Positions 27,001 through 35,754 of a stretch of 64,000 nt of DNA are shown piece by piece. Position 1 is the stretch's first letter; each line of letters starts with the position of its first letter. The position numbers and the translations under genes were made by a program. Source of the stretch: Flavobacterium sp. LC2016-13. GTDB lineage: Bacteria > Bacteroidota > Bacteroidia > Flavobacteriales > Flavobacteriaceae. The notes beneath the pieces were generated by a model. That model did no database searches. It was not told where the DNA came from and saw only the letters and a program-made list of their open reading frames with translations. The stretch spans positions 1 through 64,000 of the forward strand of contig NZ_WMDQ01000019.1 of the NCBI RefSeq assembly GCF_009707955.1, read 5' to 3'.

Positions 27001-27287
27001 CCGCCGCTCTTGGAGAAGATATTTTGAGCCTTTTTTAGGATGTCCCTTTCAAATTCTAATTCTTTTATCTGTTTCCGAAGCTTCTGCAGCTCATTTTTAT
27101 GGGATATTTCAGCTGAAGTTTTCTTTATGGTAAATCTGCCTTCTTGGTAAAGCTTCTTCCAGTGCTGCAGGTTACTTGTACTGATGTTGAGTTCTCTTGC
27201 CACGTCACAGACTCTTCCGCAGTGGATGCTCATGGAAGCGGCCAGAATCTTAAAGCTTAAAGTAAAGGTTCTCCTCGTATTTTTCAT
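26997..27287 (-). CDS. IS3-family transposase OrfA (IS #2)
   Basis: A 96-residue protein with HTH (CDVARELNISTSNLQHWKKL) and leucine zipper (LQKLRKQIKELEFERDILKK), ending FSKSGG at the point of overlap with OrfB. Paralogous to the OrfA at 8.2 kb but shorter at the C-terminus. Confidence 0.9.
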   Translation of the reverse strand: MKNTRRTFTLSFKILAASMSIHCGRVCDVARELNISTSNLQHWKKLYQEGRFTIKKTSAEISHKNELQKLRKQIKELEFERDILKKAQNIFSKSGG

Positions 27288-27376
27288 GCTGTTAAAATTA
27301 GCAGGAATAAAATTAGCTGCCAGTCAGAAATTTTAGGCAATATATCATCATTTTTTATTGCTTCAGATAAACACTG

Positions 27377-27446
27377 CCTAAGCTTTTAGTCGCAAAAAAG
27401 GTATCAACTCCAGTTCTGTAACAGTCGCAAAAAAAGTATCAACTCC
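27377..27446. repeat. Two tandem copies of the GTCGCAAAAAA-GTATCAACTCC motif
   Basis: GTCGCAAAAAAGGTATCAAC (27390 region) and GTCGCAAAAAAAGTATCAAC (27424 region) stand 33 bp apart behind IS #2. Related copies occur at about 8693, 9061, 12218 and 23792. Confidence 0.6.
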
Positions 27447-27585
27447 ATCATATAAATTATCATTTCCTGAACTTTAAAATTTATTGACATTTTATTTTTT
27501 TTCCGTAAGAATTTTATTAAATTTAAAACTTTTAGAAGTTATATTTTTATTCTGATATCGGCTTCAATTTATAATAAGATAAGTT

Positions 27586-29139
27586 ATGAATACAGATAAA
27601 TGTTTAGAACTGGACGGGTCTACAAAATGTATTTCATCTACCAAGGATATTCGAAGCGAAATCAAATGCAATCACAGCACAGAGATTTTAGTTATCGGTA
27701 CAAGCGCTGCAGGTATCAGCGCTGCCTACTGGTTAAGAAAATCCGGCAGGAAGGTGATACTGGCAGGCACGGCAATGCCTCACCAGAGCGGGGCCGGGAG
27801 GATCACAGCCAGTATAGCAAACCCCATAACGTGTAGTTATTATGACATGTCAGATAGGATAGGGGTGAAAAAAGCGGCCAAAGTTCTCAAGAGTTACAAA
27901 AATGCATTAGAATGGACTGCCTCTGTAATCAGGCAGGAAGCAATACAATGCGGATATAAGGAAGTGAAGAGTTATTTATTTCCTTGTGCGGATGAAGATG
28001 ACAGCAGGATGGACAAAGAATATGCCGCTGCCCGATCCCTGCGGCTGCCGGTAAAGATGCTTCATTCTATACCGTCTTGTAAGACGGCGGAAAACAAAAA
28101 ATGTCTGCAGCTTTCCAGACAGTCCCAATGTGATGCTGCCTCATTTCTTAATGGGCTTCTTAAGGCATTTATAGAGGAGGGCGGGATATTTTTTGACCAC
28201 TCAAATGTTGAAAAAATCTCTGACCAAGGGGCAGATATTAACGGGTATTTCATACAATCGGACCATGTTGTACTCGCTTGTGATATGCTGATCAACAAGC
28301 TGCCTCAATTCTCGGCCAGACTCAATATGCAGAAAGCGTACCGCATCGGAGTAAAAATTCCAAAGGGTACAATGCCCTTTGGATTCTGGAGTGAAACCCG
28401 GCCTTTATATTCACAGCGGGTTTCCGGACCCAATCATAATGCTGTAGTGGAAGCACTGGATTCCCAGTACGATCTTTTAACTGCAGAAGCTTTATATGAT
28501 ACATCGGCAAGATATGAGCCTGAAACTGAAAAAGGGGAGCAGAGAATGGAAAAGCTTGCTTTATGGACTAAAATGCATTTTCCTTCTTTTACCGCTGCTG
28601 ACTGTAAATGGTCGGGAGAAATAATGCAGCCTTGCGATCTGTTGCCTTTGATAGGCAGAAGTTCAGCCGGCGGGAATATTTTTATTGTAAAAGGGTCTGC
28701 AGTAAACGAAATTTCGGACGGGGCATTAGGTGCCCTTATTATTAAGGATCTTATTAATGGAAAAAGAAACAGCTGTGAAAAATTATATGCCCCGTCGCGG
28801 ACTCCGATGAGGAAAGCCGGAGAGGATACTAGTGAAATTCGCAGGGCTTCACTGGAGAAGGCCCGAAAATGGCTTGCCTGGGATATTTCAACAGTTTCGG
28901 ACCTGCCTGATGAAGAGGGCAGGATTATTACTGCGGGAGATGATAAAATTGCAGCCTACCGGGATAAAAGCGGAAAACTGCACCTCTATGAGGGAACCTG
29001 TCCTCACAGCGGTATGGACTTGGAATGGAATAAGGAATGTAAAACTTTTGACAGCATCTCAAAGGTTTCGAGGTTCTGCCCTTTGGGCATTGTACTCAGC
29101 GGACCTTCCGATATCGGGCTGCAGAAAAAGATTTTTTGA
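27586..29139 (+). CDS. Degenerate FAD-dependent oxidoreductase with C-terminal Rieske domain
   Basis: A 517-residue protein with the layout of YhfW-type proteins: DAO/FAD domain (about 30-400) and Rieske domain (about 430-517). The FAD motif GxGxxG has become GTSAAG, and the acidic residue that ends beta-2 is replaced (VILAGT). In the Rieske domain the first ligand pair CPHSG is present, but the second, normally CPCHGSRF, reads SISKVSRF, so half of the [2Fe-2S] ligands are missing. The gene is GC-richer than its surroundings and follows IS #2. It is probably a pseudo-enzyme or an open frame in early decay. Confidence 0.75.
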   Translation: MNTDKCLELDGSTKCISSTKDIRSEIKCNHSTEILVIGTSAAGISAAYWLRKSGRKVILAGTAMPHQSGAGRITASIANPITCSYYDMSDRIGVKKAAKVLKSYKNALEWTASVIRQEAIQCGYKEVKSYLFPCADEDDSRMDKEYAAARSLRLPVKMLHSIPSCKTAENKKCLQLSRQSQCDAASFLNGLLKAFIEEGGIFFDHSNVEKISDQGADINGYFIQSDHVVLACDMLINKLPQFSARLNMQKAYRIGVKIPKGTMPFGFWSETRPLYSQRVSGPNHNAVVEALDSQYDLLTAEALYDTSARYEPETEKGEQRMEKLALWTKMHFPSFTAADCKWSGEIMQPCDLLPLIGRSSAGGNIFIVKGSAVNEISDGALGALIIKDLINGKRNSCEKLYAPSRTPMRKAGEDTSEIRRASLEKARKWLAWDISTVSDLPDEEGRIITAGDDKIAAYRDKSGKLHLYEGTCPHSGMDLEWNKECKTFDSISKVSRFCPLGIVLSGPSDIGLQKKIF

Positions 29140-29216
29140 ATATTGTTACGAAAAAAATCGCTTAGAGACTGTCATCACGCTCCTGCCGCTTTTAGATTTA
29201 GAATTTTTAACGCATC

Positions 29217-29295
29217 GAAAATGGATACCGAAGGTCATTGCTGTCCAAAGGTTACCATTCAGCAGGAAGTCTATTACAGGTTTAGGTTTATTTTA
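29217..29295. repeat. Interspersed 80-bp repeat, copy B
   Basis: Partner of 19908-19985. Here a frame across it reads KMDTEGHCCPKVTIQQEVYY before TAA-rich sequence, whereas copy A gives KMNAKGHCYPRYIILQAVYF, so it may be the 3' end of a former gene. Confidence 0.5.
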
Positions 29296-29487
29296 ACTTA
29301 TTGATATGTTGAAGAATGAAGATTATGGCTATGAATGTTAGTTCATGTACTTTATAGTAAAAAGATATATTCTTAATTTTTTCCAAAAAAGAGATGTCAA
29401 GTCCAAAATATTTATAGTTTTAAGCTCGCAATAAAATGGTAATCAAAATCTCTTATACAATTGACTATTAATATTGTATCTCATAGT

Positions 29488-29531
29488 AATTATATAAAAA
29501 GCCCTGAAATTTCAGGGCTTTTTATATAATT
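29488..29531. terminator. Perfect 44-bp palindrome, bidirectional terminator
   Basis: Arms of 22 bases meet without a spacer at 29509/29510; core AAAAAGCCCTGAAA with the T-run on both sides. It ends the minus-strand fasciclin gene and any transcript arriving from the plus strand. Confidence 0.85.
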
Positions 29532-29550
29532 GTAATTTATTTTCAGCAAA

Positions 29551-30105
29551 TTACATTTTTGGAAGCAGTACTGTGTCCACTACATGTATAACACCATTAG
29601 ATTGATTTACATCTGAAATTGTAACTTTAGCCTTATTGCCGCTTTCGTCGCTAATGTACAAATCTTTTCCATCCATCCATGCAGTTAGAGTTCCTCCGCT
29701 CACTGTTTTTAAAGCAGCTTTTCCTTTACCAGCTTTTATTGCTTTTGCAATATCAGAACTATTCATTTTACCGGCCACTACATGATATGTCAATATGGTT
29801 TGTAATGATTTAATATTCTCAGGTTTCAATAATGTTTCAACAGTTCCAGCCGGCAATTTACTAAATGCTTCATTTGTTGGTGCAAAAACAGTAAATGGCC
29901 CTTTACCTTGTAAAGTTTCAACTAATCCTGCTGCTTTTACTGCTGCTACCAAGGTGGTATGATCCTTTGAGTTTACCGCATTTTCTATAATATTTTTATT
30001 AGGATACATAGCCGCTCCACCAACCATTACAGTTTTTTGCGCAAATGATGTAAATCCAAATCCTAATGCCAGGATTGCGGCTGCTAAAAATTTTCTAGTT
30101 TTCAT
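29551..30105 (-). CDS. Secreted fasciclin-domain protein
   Basis: A 184-residue protein with signal peptide (FLAAAILALGFGFTSFAQK). One FAS1 domain spans about 50-184, with the conserved FTVFAPTNEAFSKLP, YHVVAGKM and SNGVIHVVDTVLLP boxes. FAS1 proteins mediate adhesion or bind small lipophilic ligands in the periplasm or at the surface. The gene is monocistronic with a strong terminator at its 3' side. Confidence 0.93.
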   Translation of the reverse strand: MKTRKFLAAAILALGFGFTSFAQKTVMVGGAAMYPNKNIIENAVNSKDHTTLVAAVKAAGLVETLQGKGPFTVFAPTNEAFSKLPAGTVETLLKPENIKSLQTILTYHVVAGKMNSSDIAKAIKAGKGKAALKTVSGGTLTAWMDGKDLYISDESGNKAKVTISDVNQSNGVIHVVDTVLLPKM

Positions 30106-30608
30106 AATTACTTTTTTTAAGTTATAAAGTCATTTACGCTTTAATATTCTTTTTGGTTTTAAAAGAAGTCAAAAAATAAAGTAAAATAAAATCGGACTAA
30201 GTAAAAGGTATTATGGATGAGTATTTTGAAGTAATATTTTTTGTGCAATTTACTTTTGTCAAAATAATTTCGCTGTTGTATTCAAAATCAAAGCAAACAT
30301 GTAATGTATAGCCTAAATTTCTTCTTCTTTATCTTTGGCACTCCAAGTTTTCAATTAAGTAATTTTAATCAATTGATTATAAACTTTAAAAATCAAATGT
30401 TATTCTTTTAGCCCTTTTAAGGACTTAAAAGCTGGAATTCTTGAAATAAAGAATTGTGGCCTGGATTTTTTATCAATTTATAAAATAGAATTTCTTCCCA
30501 TCTTTTAGATTATATCTATTGGTTTAAGATTTAATGTATTATCAATTCTCTCATAACTGTAAAAGTACTATTTTTGTTTAATGGTATTTAATAACTGTTA
30601 AACAAAAT
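30106..30608. other. Divergent intergenic region with candidate promoter
   Basis: TATTTTTG at 30569-30576 is a good -7 box for the gene cluster starting at 30609, giving a leader of about 25 bases. The rest shows no gene. Confidence 0.4.
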
Positions 30609-30914
30609 ATGATAAAATCAATCATTGTAAAAATCGATAATGGTGTATTGAATGAAATTCAGATCGATAGAATTATAGAAATGGCATGGGAAGACCGAAC
30701 ACCTTTTGATGCAATAAAATTTCAATTTCATCTTTCAGAAGCCGATGTGAAAGCTTTAATGAAAAAATAGCTAAAATTCAGCAGTTATAAATTATGGCGC
30801 ATTCGCGTTGAAAATTGTAAAACAAAACACGCTGCAAAGAGAGCCGAAACAATAGACAGATTTAAATGTAACAGGCAAAGAGCAATTTCAAATAATAAAA
30901 TATCTAAGCGTTAA
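30609..30914 (+). pseudogene. TIGR03643 (DUF2805) protein with in-frame amber codon
   Basis: The first 53 codons contain IDRIIEMAWEDRTPFDAIKF and FHLSEADVKALMKK, the family core. TAG at 30768-30770 interrupts, but the frame goes on with LKFSSYKLWRIRVENCKTKH and FKCNRQRAISNNKISKR to TAA at 30912, matching the C-terminal half of the family. The full 102-codon length agrees with intact relatives. It heads the photolyase cluster. Nonsense mutation, readthrough or sequencing error are the alternatives. Confidence 0.8.
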
Positions 30915-30929
30915 TAAAAATATTCGAAG

Positions 30930-31331
30930 ATGATAAAAAAAGATAAACCCGATAATGTAGTATTTTCTTCTGAGCATGGTTATAATGCAAGCCTATTGCC
31001 ATATGCTACAAGTGTTGGCGCACCGGTAATAAAAGCAGATGATTTAGCAGGATGGAAAGGCATGGGCCTAAATAAGGTAAACAAAGAGTTTGAAAGTAGA
31101 TTCAATGAACTAAAAATGCAATATCAGGATTTAATCGAAGAATTCCAATGGAATGAATTGGTATACAATGCCAGATTTTCTTTTGAACCTATTGTAGGTG
31201 AAATATATCACTTATATAAAGATGCAGACGGTTTTGATTTTCTCTCACTTATAGGACCCAAAGAATGGAATAAGGAACATATTGCTACTTTTAAACTTAA
31301 CAGTGATAAAAAATGGATACTCATCAATTGA
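30930..31331 (+). CDS. DUF2452 protein
   Basis: A 133-residue cytoplasmic protein with the DUF2452 features SLLPYATSVGAPVIKADDLA, FQWNELVYNARFSFEPIVGE, YHLYKDADG and LSLIGPKEWN. The family is known from its association with photolyase and cryptochrome genes in Bacteroidota; its biochemical role is unknown. It starts 15 bp after the TIGR03643 frame and precedes the flavin reductase by 30 bp, so the genes form one operon. Confidence 0.85.
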   Translation: MIKKDKPDNVVFSSEHGYNASLLPYATSVGAPVIKADDLAGWKGMGLNKVNKEFESRFNELKMQYQDLIEEFQWNELVYNARFSFEPIVGEIYHLYKDADGFDFLSLIGPKEWNKEHIATFKLNSDKKWILIN

Positions 31332-31361
31332 AAAGTTGCATTTTTTAATAAATTTCTACTA

Positions 31362-32012
31362 ATGAAAAACAAAATAAATTTTAAAACCAGTGATCTGGAA
31401 AAAATGGAAAAGCAGACTGCCGTGCATCTAATCAATAGTTTAGGCGGTTTTAAAAGTGTGGCATTGGTAGGAACTTCTGATGTACAGGGAAATACTAATT
31501 TATCCATTTTTAGTTCTTTTTTTCATATTGGAGCAAATCCTCCATTAATAGGTATGATTTTTCGCCCCAGCCCGCCCGAGCGTGATACCATGAGAAATAT
31601 TTTAGATACAGGATTCTATACCATTAATCATATCAATGAACAGATCTACAAGCAGGCACATCAGACATCAGCGAGATACAATAAAGAAATTTCAGAATTT
31701 GATACTGCAGGACTCAGTACGGAATATAAAAATAACTTTCCAGCTCCTTTTGTGCTCGAAAGCAACGTACAGTTAGGCATTAAATTTAAAGAAAAAACAG
31801 CCATTTCAATCAATAATACCACTATGATTATCGGGGAAATAGTCCAGATTTTCATTCCCGAAGACTGCTTGTCTGAAGATGGTTTTGTTAATTTGGAAAA
31901 AGCAGGTACCCTTACGTGTTCCGGTCTGGACAGCTATCATAAAACCATGCAGTTAGACCGATTAAGCTATGCAAAGCCCGATAAGGAAATTACATCACTG
32001 CTTAAAAGTTGA
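31362..32012 (+). CDS. Flavin reductase family protein
   Basis: A 216-residue split-barrel FMN-binding protein. SVALVGTSDVQGNTNLSIFS near 30 and NPPLIGMIFRPSPPERDT near 62 form the flavin site, and TTMIIGEIVQIFIPEDCL the later strand. Could reduce or bind the flavin needed by the neighbouring cryptochrome/photolyase (inference from operon position). Its TGA overlaps the TTG start of the photolyase gene. Confidence 0.88.
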   Translation: MKNKINFKTSDLEKMEKQTAVHLINSLGGFKSVALVGTSDVQGNTNLSIFSSFFHIGANPPLIGMIFRPSPPERDTMRNILDTGFYTINHINEQIYKQAHQTSARYNKEISEFDTAGLSTEYKNNFPAPFVLESNVQLGIKFKEKTAISINNTTMIIGEIVQIFIPEDCLSEDGFVNLEKAGTLTCSGLDSYHKTMQLDRLSYAKPDKEITSLLKS

Positions 32013-33437
32013 ATAAAAAAAAGATAAATATTATGTGGTTCAAACGTGATCTCCGTTTTACAGATCACGAACCTCTTTTTATGGCACAGCAGGAAAATAT
32101 CCCTCTTCTTTTGGTTTATTTTTTTGAACCCTCAATAATGGCTTGCGATGATGCTGATGTCCGTCATTGGCGGTTTGTTTATGAATCCTTAAAGGAAATG
32201 CAGTCTAAATTAAAATCATTTGCTGCGCAGATTTATTATTTTCATAACGAAGTCCAGACTGTTTTTGAGCACCTAAGCAGTCTTTATGATATTCAAACGG
32301 TATTTTCGCATCAGGAAATTGGCAATAAAGTCACTTTTGACAGGGATATTGCCATGGAGTCTTTTTTTGATGATCATAAAATTCTTTGGAAACAAGCTCA
32401 GCTCCATGGTGTAATCAGAAAGCTGCGATCAAAACAAGATTGGGATAAGCGCTGGGAAGAAACAATGCGCGCAATTCCTAAAATGATTGATCTGAATACT
32501 TTTGAATTTGAAGATTTAGATCCTGATTATTATCAAAAACTAAAAGGAAAAGCACTTTCAACCGAAATTACAAACCGACATGAAAACTTTCAACAGGGTG
32601 GAGAATATTGGGCATGGAGGTACCTAGAAAGTTTTGCAAAAGAAAGGCACGTAAATTACAGCAGACACATTTCCAAACCCAGTTTAAGCCGAAAAGGCTG
32701 CAGCCGTCTATCTCCCTATTTAACCTACGGAAACATAAGCATGCGAATGGTGTATCAATATACCAATCAGTTTTATGAAACATCTCCCAACAAAAGAGCC
32801 ATGCTTAATTTTGTTTCAAGACTGCACTGGCATTGCCATTTTATGCAAAAATTTGAAAATGACTGTCAAATTGAATTTGAAAATATAAACAAAGATTACG
32901 ATTCCTTGGTCAAACCAAAAAACGAAAATCTATATAAAAGCCTGGCAGGAGGGTAAAACCGGCGTTCCTATTGTTGATGCCTGTATGCGATGTTTAGTCC
33001 AGACAGGTTATATCAACTTTAGAATGCGGGCGATGCTGGTTTCCTTTTTCACATTCAATTTGTGGCAGGACTGGCGGGACCTCCATTTCTTGGCAAGACA
33101 GTTTTTAGATTATGAACCCGGAATTCATTATCCGCAGATTCAGATGCAGGCCGGTACAACAACAGGCAATACCATTAGAATTTATAATCCCGTAAAAAAT
33201 TCACAGCAGCACGATTCAGAGGGCATATTTATAAAGAAATGGCTGCCTGAGCTGGCTGAAATTCCACCACAATTAATTCATGAACCATGGAAATTAAATG
33301 GTATTGAGCAGCAATTTTACAAATGTGAATTAGGAAATGATTATCCAGAGCCTATAGTTGACATAGAACAAACTCGAAAATACGCCAGTGATATTGTTTG
33401 GAGTTTTAGAAATAAACAAAAAAATGAGAGGAGTTAA
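32009..33437 (+). pseudogene. Cryptochrome/photolyase gene split by a one-base frameshift
   Basis: The 5' frame (315 residues) holds the antenna-binding domain (MWFKRDLRFTDHEPLF, FSHQEIGNKVTFDRD) and the start of the FAD domain (SRKGCSRLSPYLTYGNISMR, FVSRLHWHCHFMQ). After CTATATAAAA at about 32940 the protein continues in another frame: GKTGVPIVDACMRCL, INFRMRAMLVSFFTFN, LDYEPGIHYPQIQMQAGTT. One extra A in the AAAA run accounts for the shift. Joined, it is a full-length ~475-residue class of FeS/DASH-like flavobacterial photolyase. An ATG alternative to the TTG start is at 32033. The split is a mutation or a homopolymer sequencing error. Confidence 0.88.
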
Positions 33438-33561
33438 AAAACAAAACCTGCCCACTAAAATCTGCATTGTTTGCCAGAGACCATTTGCGTGGAGAAAAAA
33501 ATGGGAAAAAATCTGGGACGAAGTGAAATATTGCAGTGATAAATGCAGAATAAGCAGATAA
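33424..33561 (+). CDS. DUF2256 zinc-ribbon-like small protein
   Basis: A 45-residue protein: LPTKICIVCQRPFAWRKKWE, then WDEVKYCSDKCR. The C-x2-C and C-x3-C pairs match DUF2256, which is almost always adjacent to photolyase genes in Bacteroidota and Proteobacteria. It overlaps the photolyase stop by 14 bp, indicating coupling. The cysteines probably bind zinc. Function is unknown, but it survives although its two broken neighbours decay. Confidence 0.88.
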   Translation: MRGVKKQNLPTKICIVCQRPFAWRKKWEKIWDEVKYCSDKCRISR

Positions 33562-33640
33562 ATGATATTTATACTGGTACTAGTTCTTTAACAAAGGTAT
33601 TAATGGGTAATATATTTAGAAAGTCAAAAAGGACTGTTTG

Positions 33641-33922
33641 TCAATTTAGAAAGCTTTTGCTTCTTATATTTATTAGTCCCTTAATAGTTATAATGCTTGC
33701 ATCTGTAGCTGAATCTAGAATAATAAAATCTTCACTATCTAGCATTATTAATGCGTCTAAAACTTTTGCCTGATTTGACCTTTGGATAAGTAAACTCTCT
33801 TGCAGCGATTGATCAAGATAAGGAATAAGCATACTAGTTAAATCTTCAAAAGAGTAAATTTTCTCAGGGTTTTGCGCCAGTATATTAAGAATGATTTCAG
33901 AAATATTAAACTTGTTATACAT
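33641..33922 (-). CDS. Small hypothetical protein
   Basis: A 93-residue protein (MYNKFNISEIILNILAQNPE, with SFEDLTSMLIPYLDQ). The composition is compatible with a small helical winged-helix-like fold, but I do not recognise a family. It is convergent with the DUF2256 gene and divergent from the kinase-like gene at 34199. Moderate support only, from length, start and composition. Confidence 0.45.
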   Translation of the reverse strand: MYNKFNISEIILNILAQNPEKIYSFEDLTSMLIPYLDQSLQESLLIQRSNQAKVLDALIMLDSEDFIILDSATDASIITIKGLINIRSKSFLN

Positions 33923-34198
33923 AAAATAGTTTTACTTAAAATTATGCAAAATAATTCTATTTTAAAACTTAAAAAAGTTACCACGATAATTAGTGCAGAA
34001 TTTAGAATATTAAACAAAATTACTTTCCAGAGTAAATATTTACTTTTTAAAATATTTTTTTTAATTATCAAAATCAATTAATAAAAAACATCGAAATAAA
34101 AAGCGGGGAATTTAGAATCTAATTGATGTTAGACGTACTTAGGTAAGAAAAGTCGTTTTAAATGTTATACTTTTAACTAAATTTATTAATCGTAAATT

Positions 34199-34576
34199 AT
34201 GGATCAGGATATTATATTAGATAAGTTAAAAAAAGCTAAGCAAGAACTTATTTTTAATCACGAAGAATTGCAAAGATGTACTAAAGATTTAAAAATTGCC
34301 AATGTAAATTTGAACATCAGAGAAAAAGAAAAGGAGTTGAACATGGAAGAATTTAACAGTGGTTTAGAGCAGATGATGTTTGCAATTTCTCACAAGGTTA
34401 GAAAGTCCGTTGCCAATATCCTGGGTCTTTCAAAATTGTTGTGTGAAGATGTAAATCTTGGAAATAATGAGTTGAAAGAAATTTTACTTTTGATTATTCA
34501 ATCTGCCGAATCACTGAATGCTTCGACAGAAGAATTATCGAAGTTCATTTGTAAAAAGAGGCGAACGGATATATGA
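34199..34576 (+). CDS. Orphan coiled-coil/HisKA-like protein without ATPase domain
   Basis: A 125-residue protein. Residues 1-55 form a coiled coil (KLKKAKQELIFNHEELQ), and residues 57-125 resemble a DHp dimerisation module with the H box FAISHKVRKSVANILGLSKL. There is no HATPase domain and no downstream frame to supply one. It could be a phosphotransfer protein, a decoy or dominant-negative partner of a kinase, or a 3' truncated kinase. It closes with a normal stop and is followed by a convergent hemH. Confidence 0.6.
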   Translation: MDQDIILDKLKKAKQELIFNHEELQRCTKDLKIANVNLNIREKEKELNMEEFNSGLEQMMFAISHKVRKSVANILGLSKLLCEDVNLGNNELKEILLLIIQSAESLNASTEELSKFICKKRRTDI

Positions 34577-34616
34577 ATGATGGGAGGTCCAATATCTCGA
34601 TATTGCTATTTTAGTA

Positions 34617-35630
34617 TTATTCAGCCCAGTCATTAATCCAGTTACCAACAGTCTGGCACCACTGGTCGTCATCATTCAAACAAGGAACGGCCAAGAAATT
34701 TTCTCCTCCATTTTTCTCAAAATCTTCTTTGGCGCGCATGGCGATTTCTTCGAGCGTTTCTAAACAATCCGAAACGAAAGCAGGTGTTACCACAGCCAGA
34801 TTTTTAATTCCTTTTGCCGGCATTTTATCAATTTCAATATCGGTATAAGGCTCTAGCCATTTATCTCCAGCCAATCGGGACTGGAAAGTTAAGCTGTATT
34901 TATCTTCTGGGGGACCTAATAATTTTACAACTTGTTTGGTTGTTTCATAGCATTGATGACGGTAACAAAAATCATGCGCAGCCGAAGGCGTGTTGCAGCA
35001 AGAGCCATCAATTTTGCAATGTGATTTAGTTACATCTGTTTTGCGGATGTGACGTTCCGGGATTCCGTGATACGAGAATAACAAATGATCGTATTGAAAT
35101 CCGGCTAAATGTTTCTGAATTGAATCCGCCAGATTCCTTATATAATCTGGTTTATTGTAAAACGCAGGAACATCTGTAAAAGTCATGTGTGGGAATTTCT
35201 TTTTACGAATTTCTTCTGCTTTTACTAAAATAGTCAAAGTCGAAGCCATTGCATACTGCGGATACAGCGGAAAAAGCAGTACTTCCGTTGCGCCTTTTTC
35301 ATGCAGTTCCTGCAGTCCTTTTTCAATAGTCATACTTCCGTAACGCATTGCCAAAGAAACCGGAACGTTTACCAAAGGCTGTACTTTTTTCTGCATTCTT
35401 TCTGAAAGCACCACAAGGGGCGAACCTTCATCCCACCAGATTTTTGCATAAGCATGTGCCGATTCTTTGGGTCTTTTTCTTAAGATGATACCTCGGACTA
35501 ATAAAGCTCTTAGTAAATACGAAACATCGATCACAAATTTATCCATTAAAAATTCATCTAAATAGGGCTTTACATCTTTTGGTGTCGGGCTTTCGGGAGA
35601 TCCTAAATTTACTAATAATACACCTTTCAT
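34617..35630 (-). CDS. hemH: Ferrochelatase
   Basis: A 337-residue cytoplasmic enzyme inserting Fe(II) into protoporphyrin IX in the last step of haem synthesis. GVLLVNLGSPESPTPKDVKP starts the fold, SYHGIPERHIRKTD (near 185) carries the catalytic histidine, and FQSRLAGDKWLEPYTD and VVTPAFVSDCLETLEEI are standard later blocks. The start is immediately upstream-free, and an AraC regulator gene lies 125 bp upstream on the same strand, a conserved pairing in flavobacteria. Confidence 0.95.
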   Translation of the reverse strand: MKGVLLVNLGSPESPTPKDVKPYLDEFLMDKFVIDVSYLLRALLVRGIILRKRPKESAHAYAKIWWDEGSPLVVLSERMQKKVQPLVNVPVSLAMRYGSMTIEKGLQELHEKGATEVLLFPLYPQYAMASTLTILVKAEEIRKKKFPHMTFTDVPAFYNKPDYIRNLADSIQKHLAGFQYDHLLFSYHGIPERHIRKTDVTKSHCKIDGSCCNTPSAAHDFCYRHQCYETTKQVVKLLGPPEDKYSLTFQSRLAGDKWLEPYTDIEIDKMPAKGIKNLAVVTPAFVSDCLETLEEIAMRAKEDFEKNGGENFLAVPCLNDDDQWCQTVGNWINDWAE

Positions 35631-35754
35631 TTTTTTTTTTTGGCTTTTTTACTTTAAGCTTCAGGCTTTAAGTATTTGTTGTTTAAATTGATGCTAAAAA
35701 TAGTATTGGCTGCCTTTTAGAAAAAGGAAAAATCAATTTTATTTATGCTGTAAT

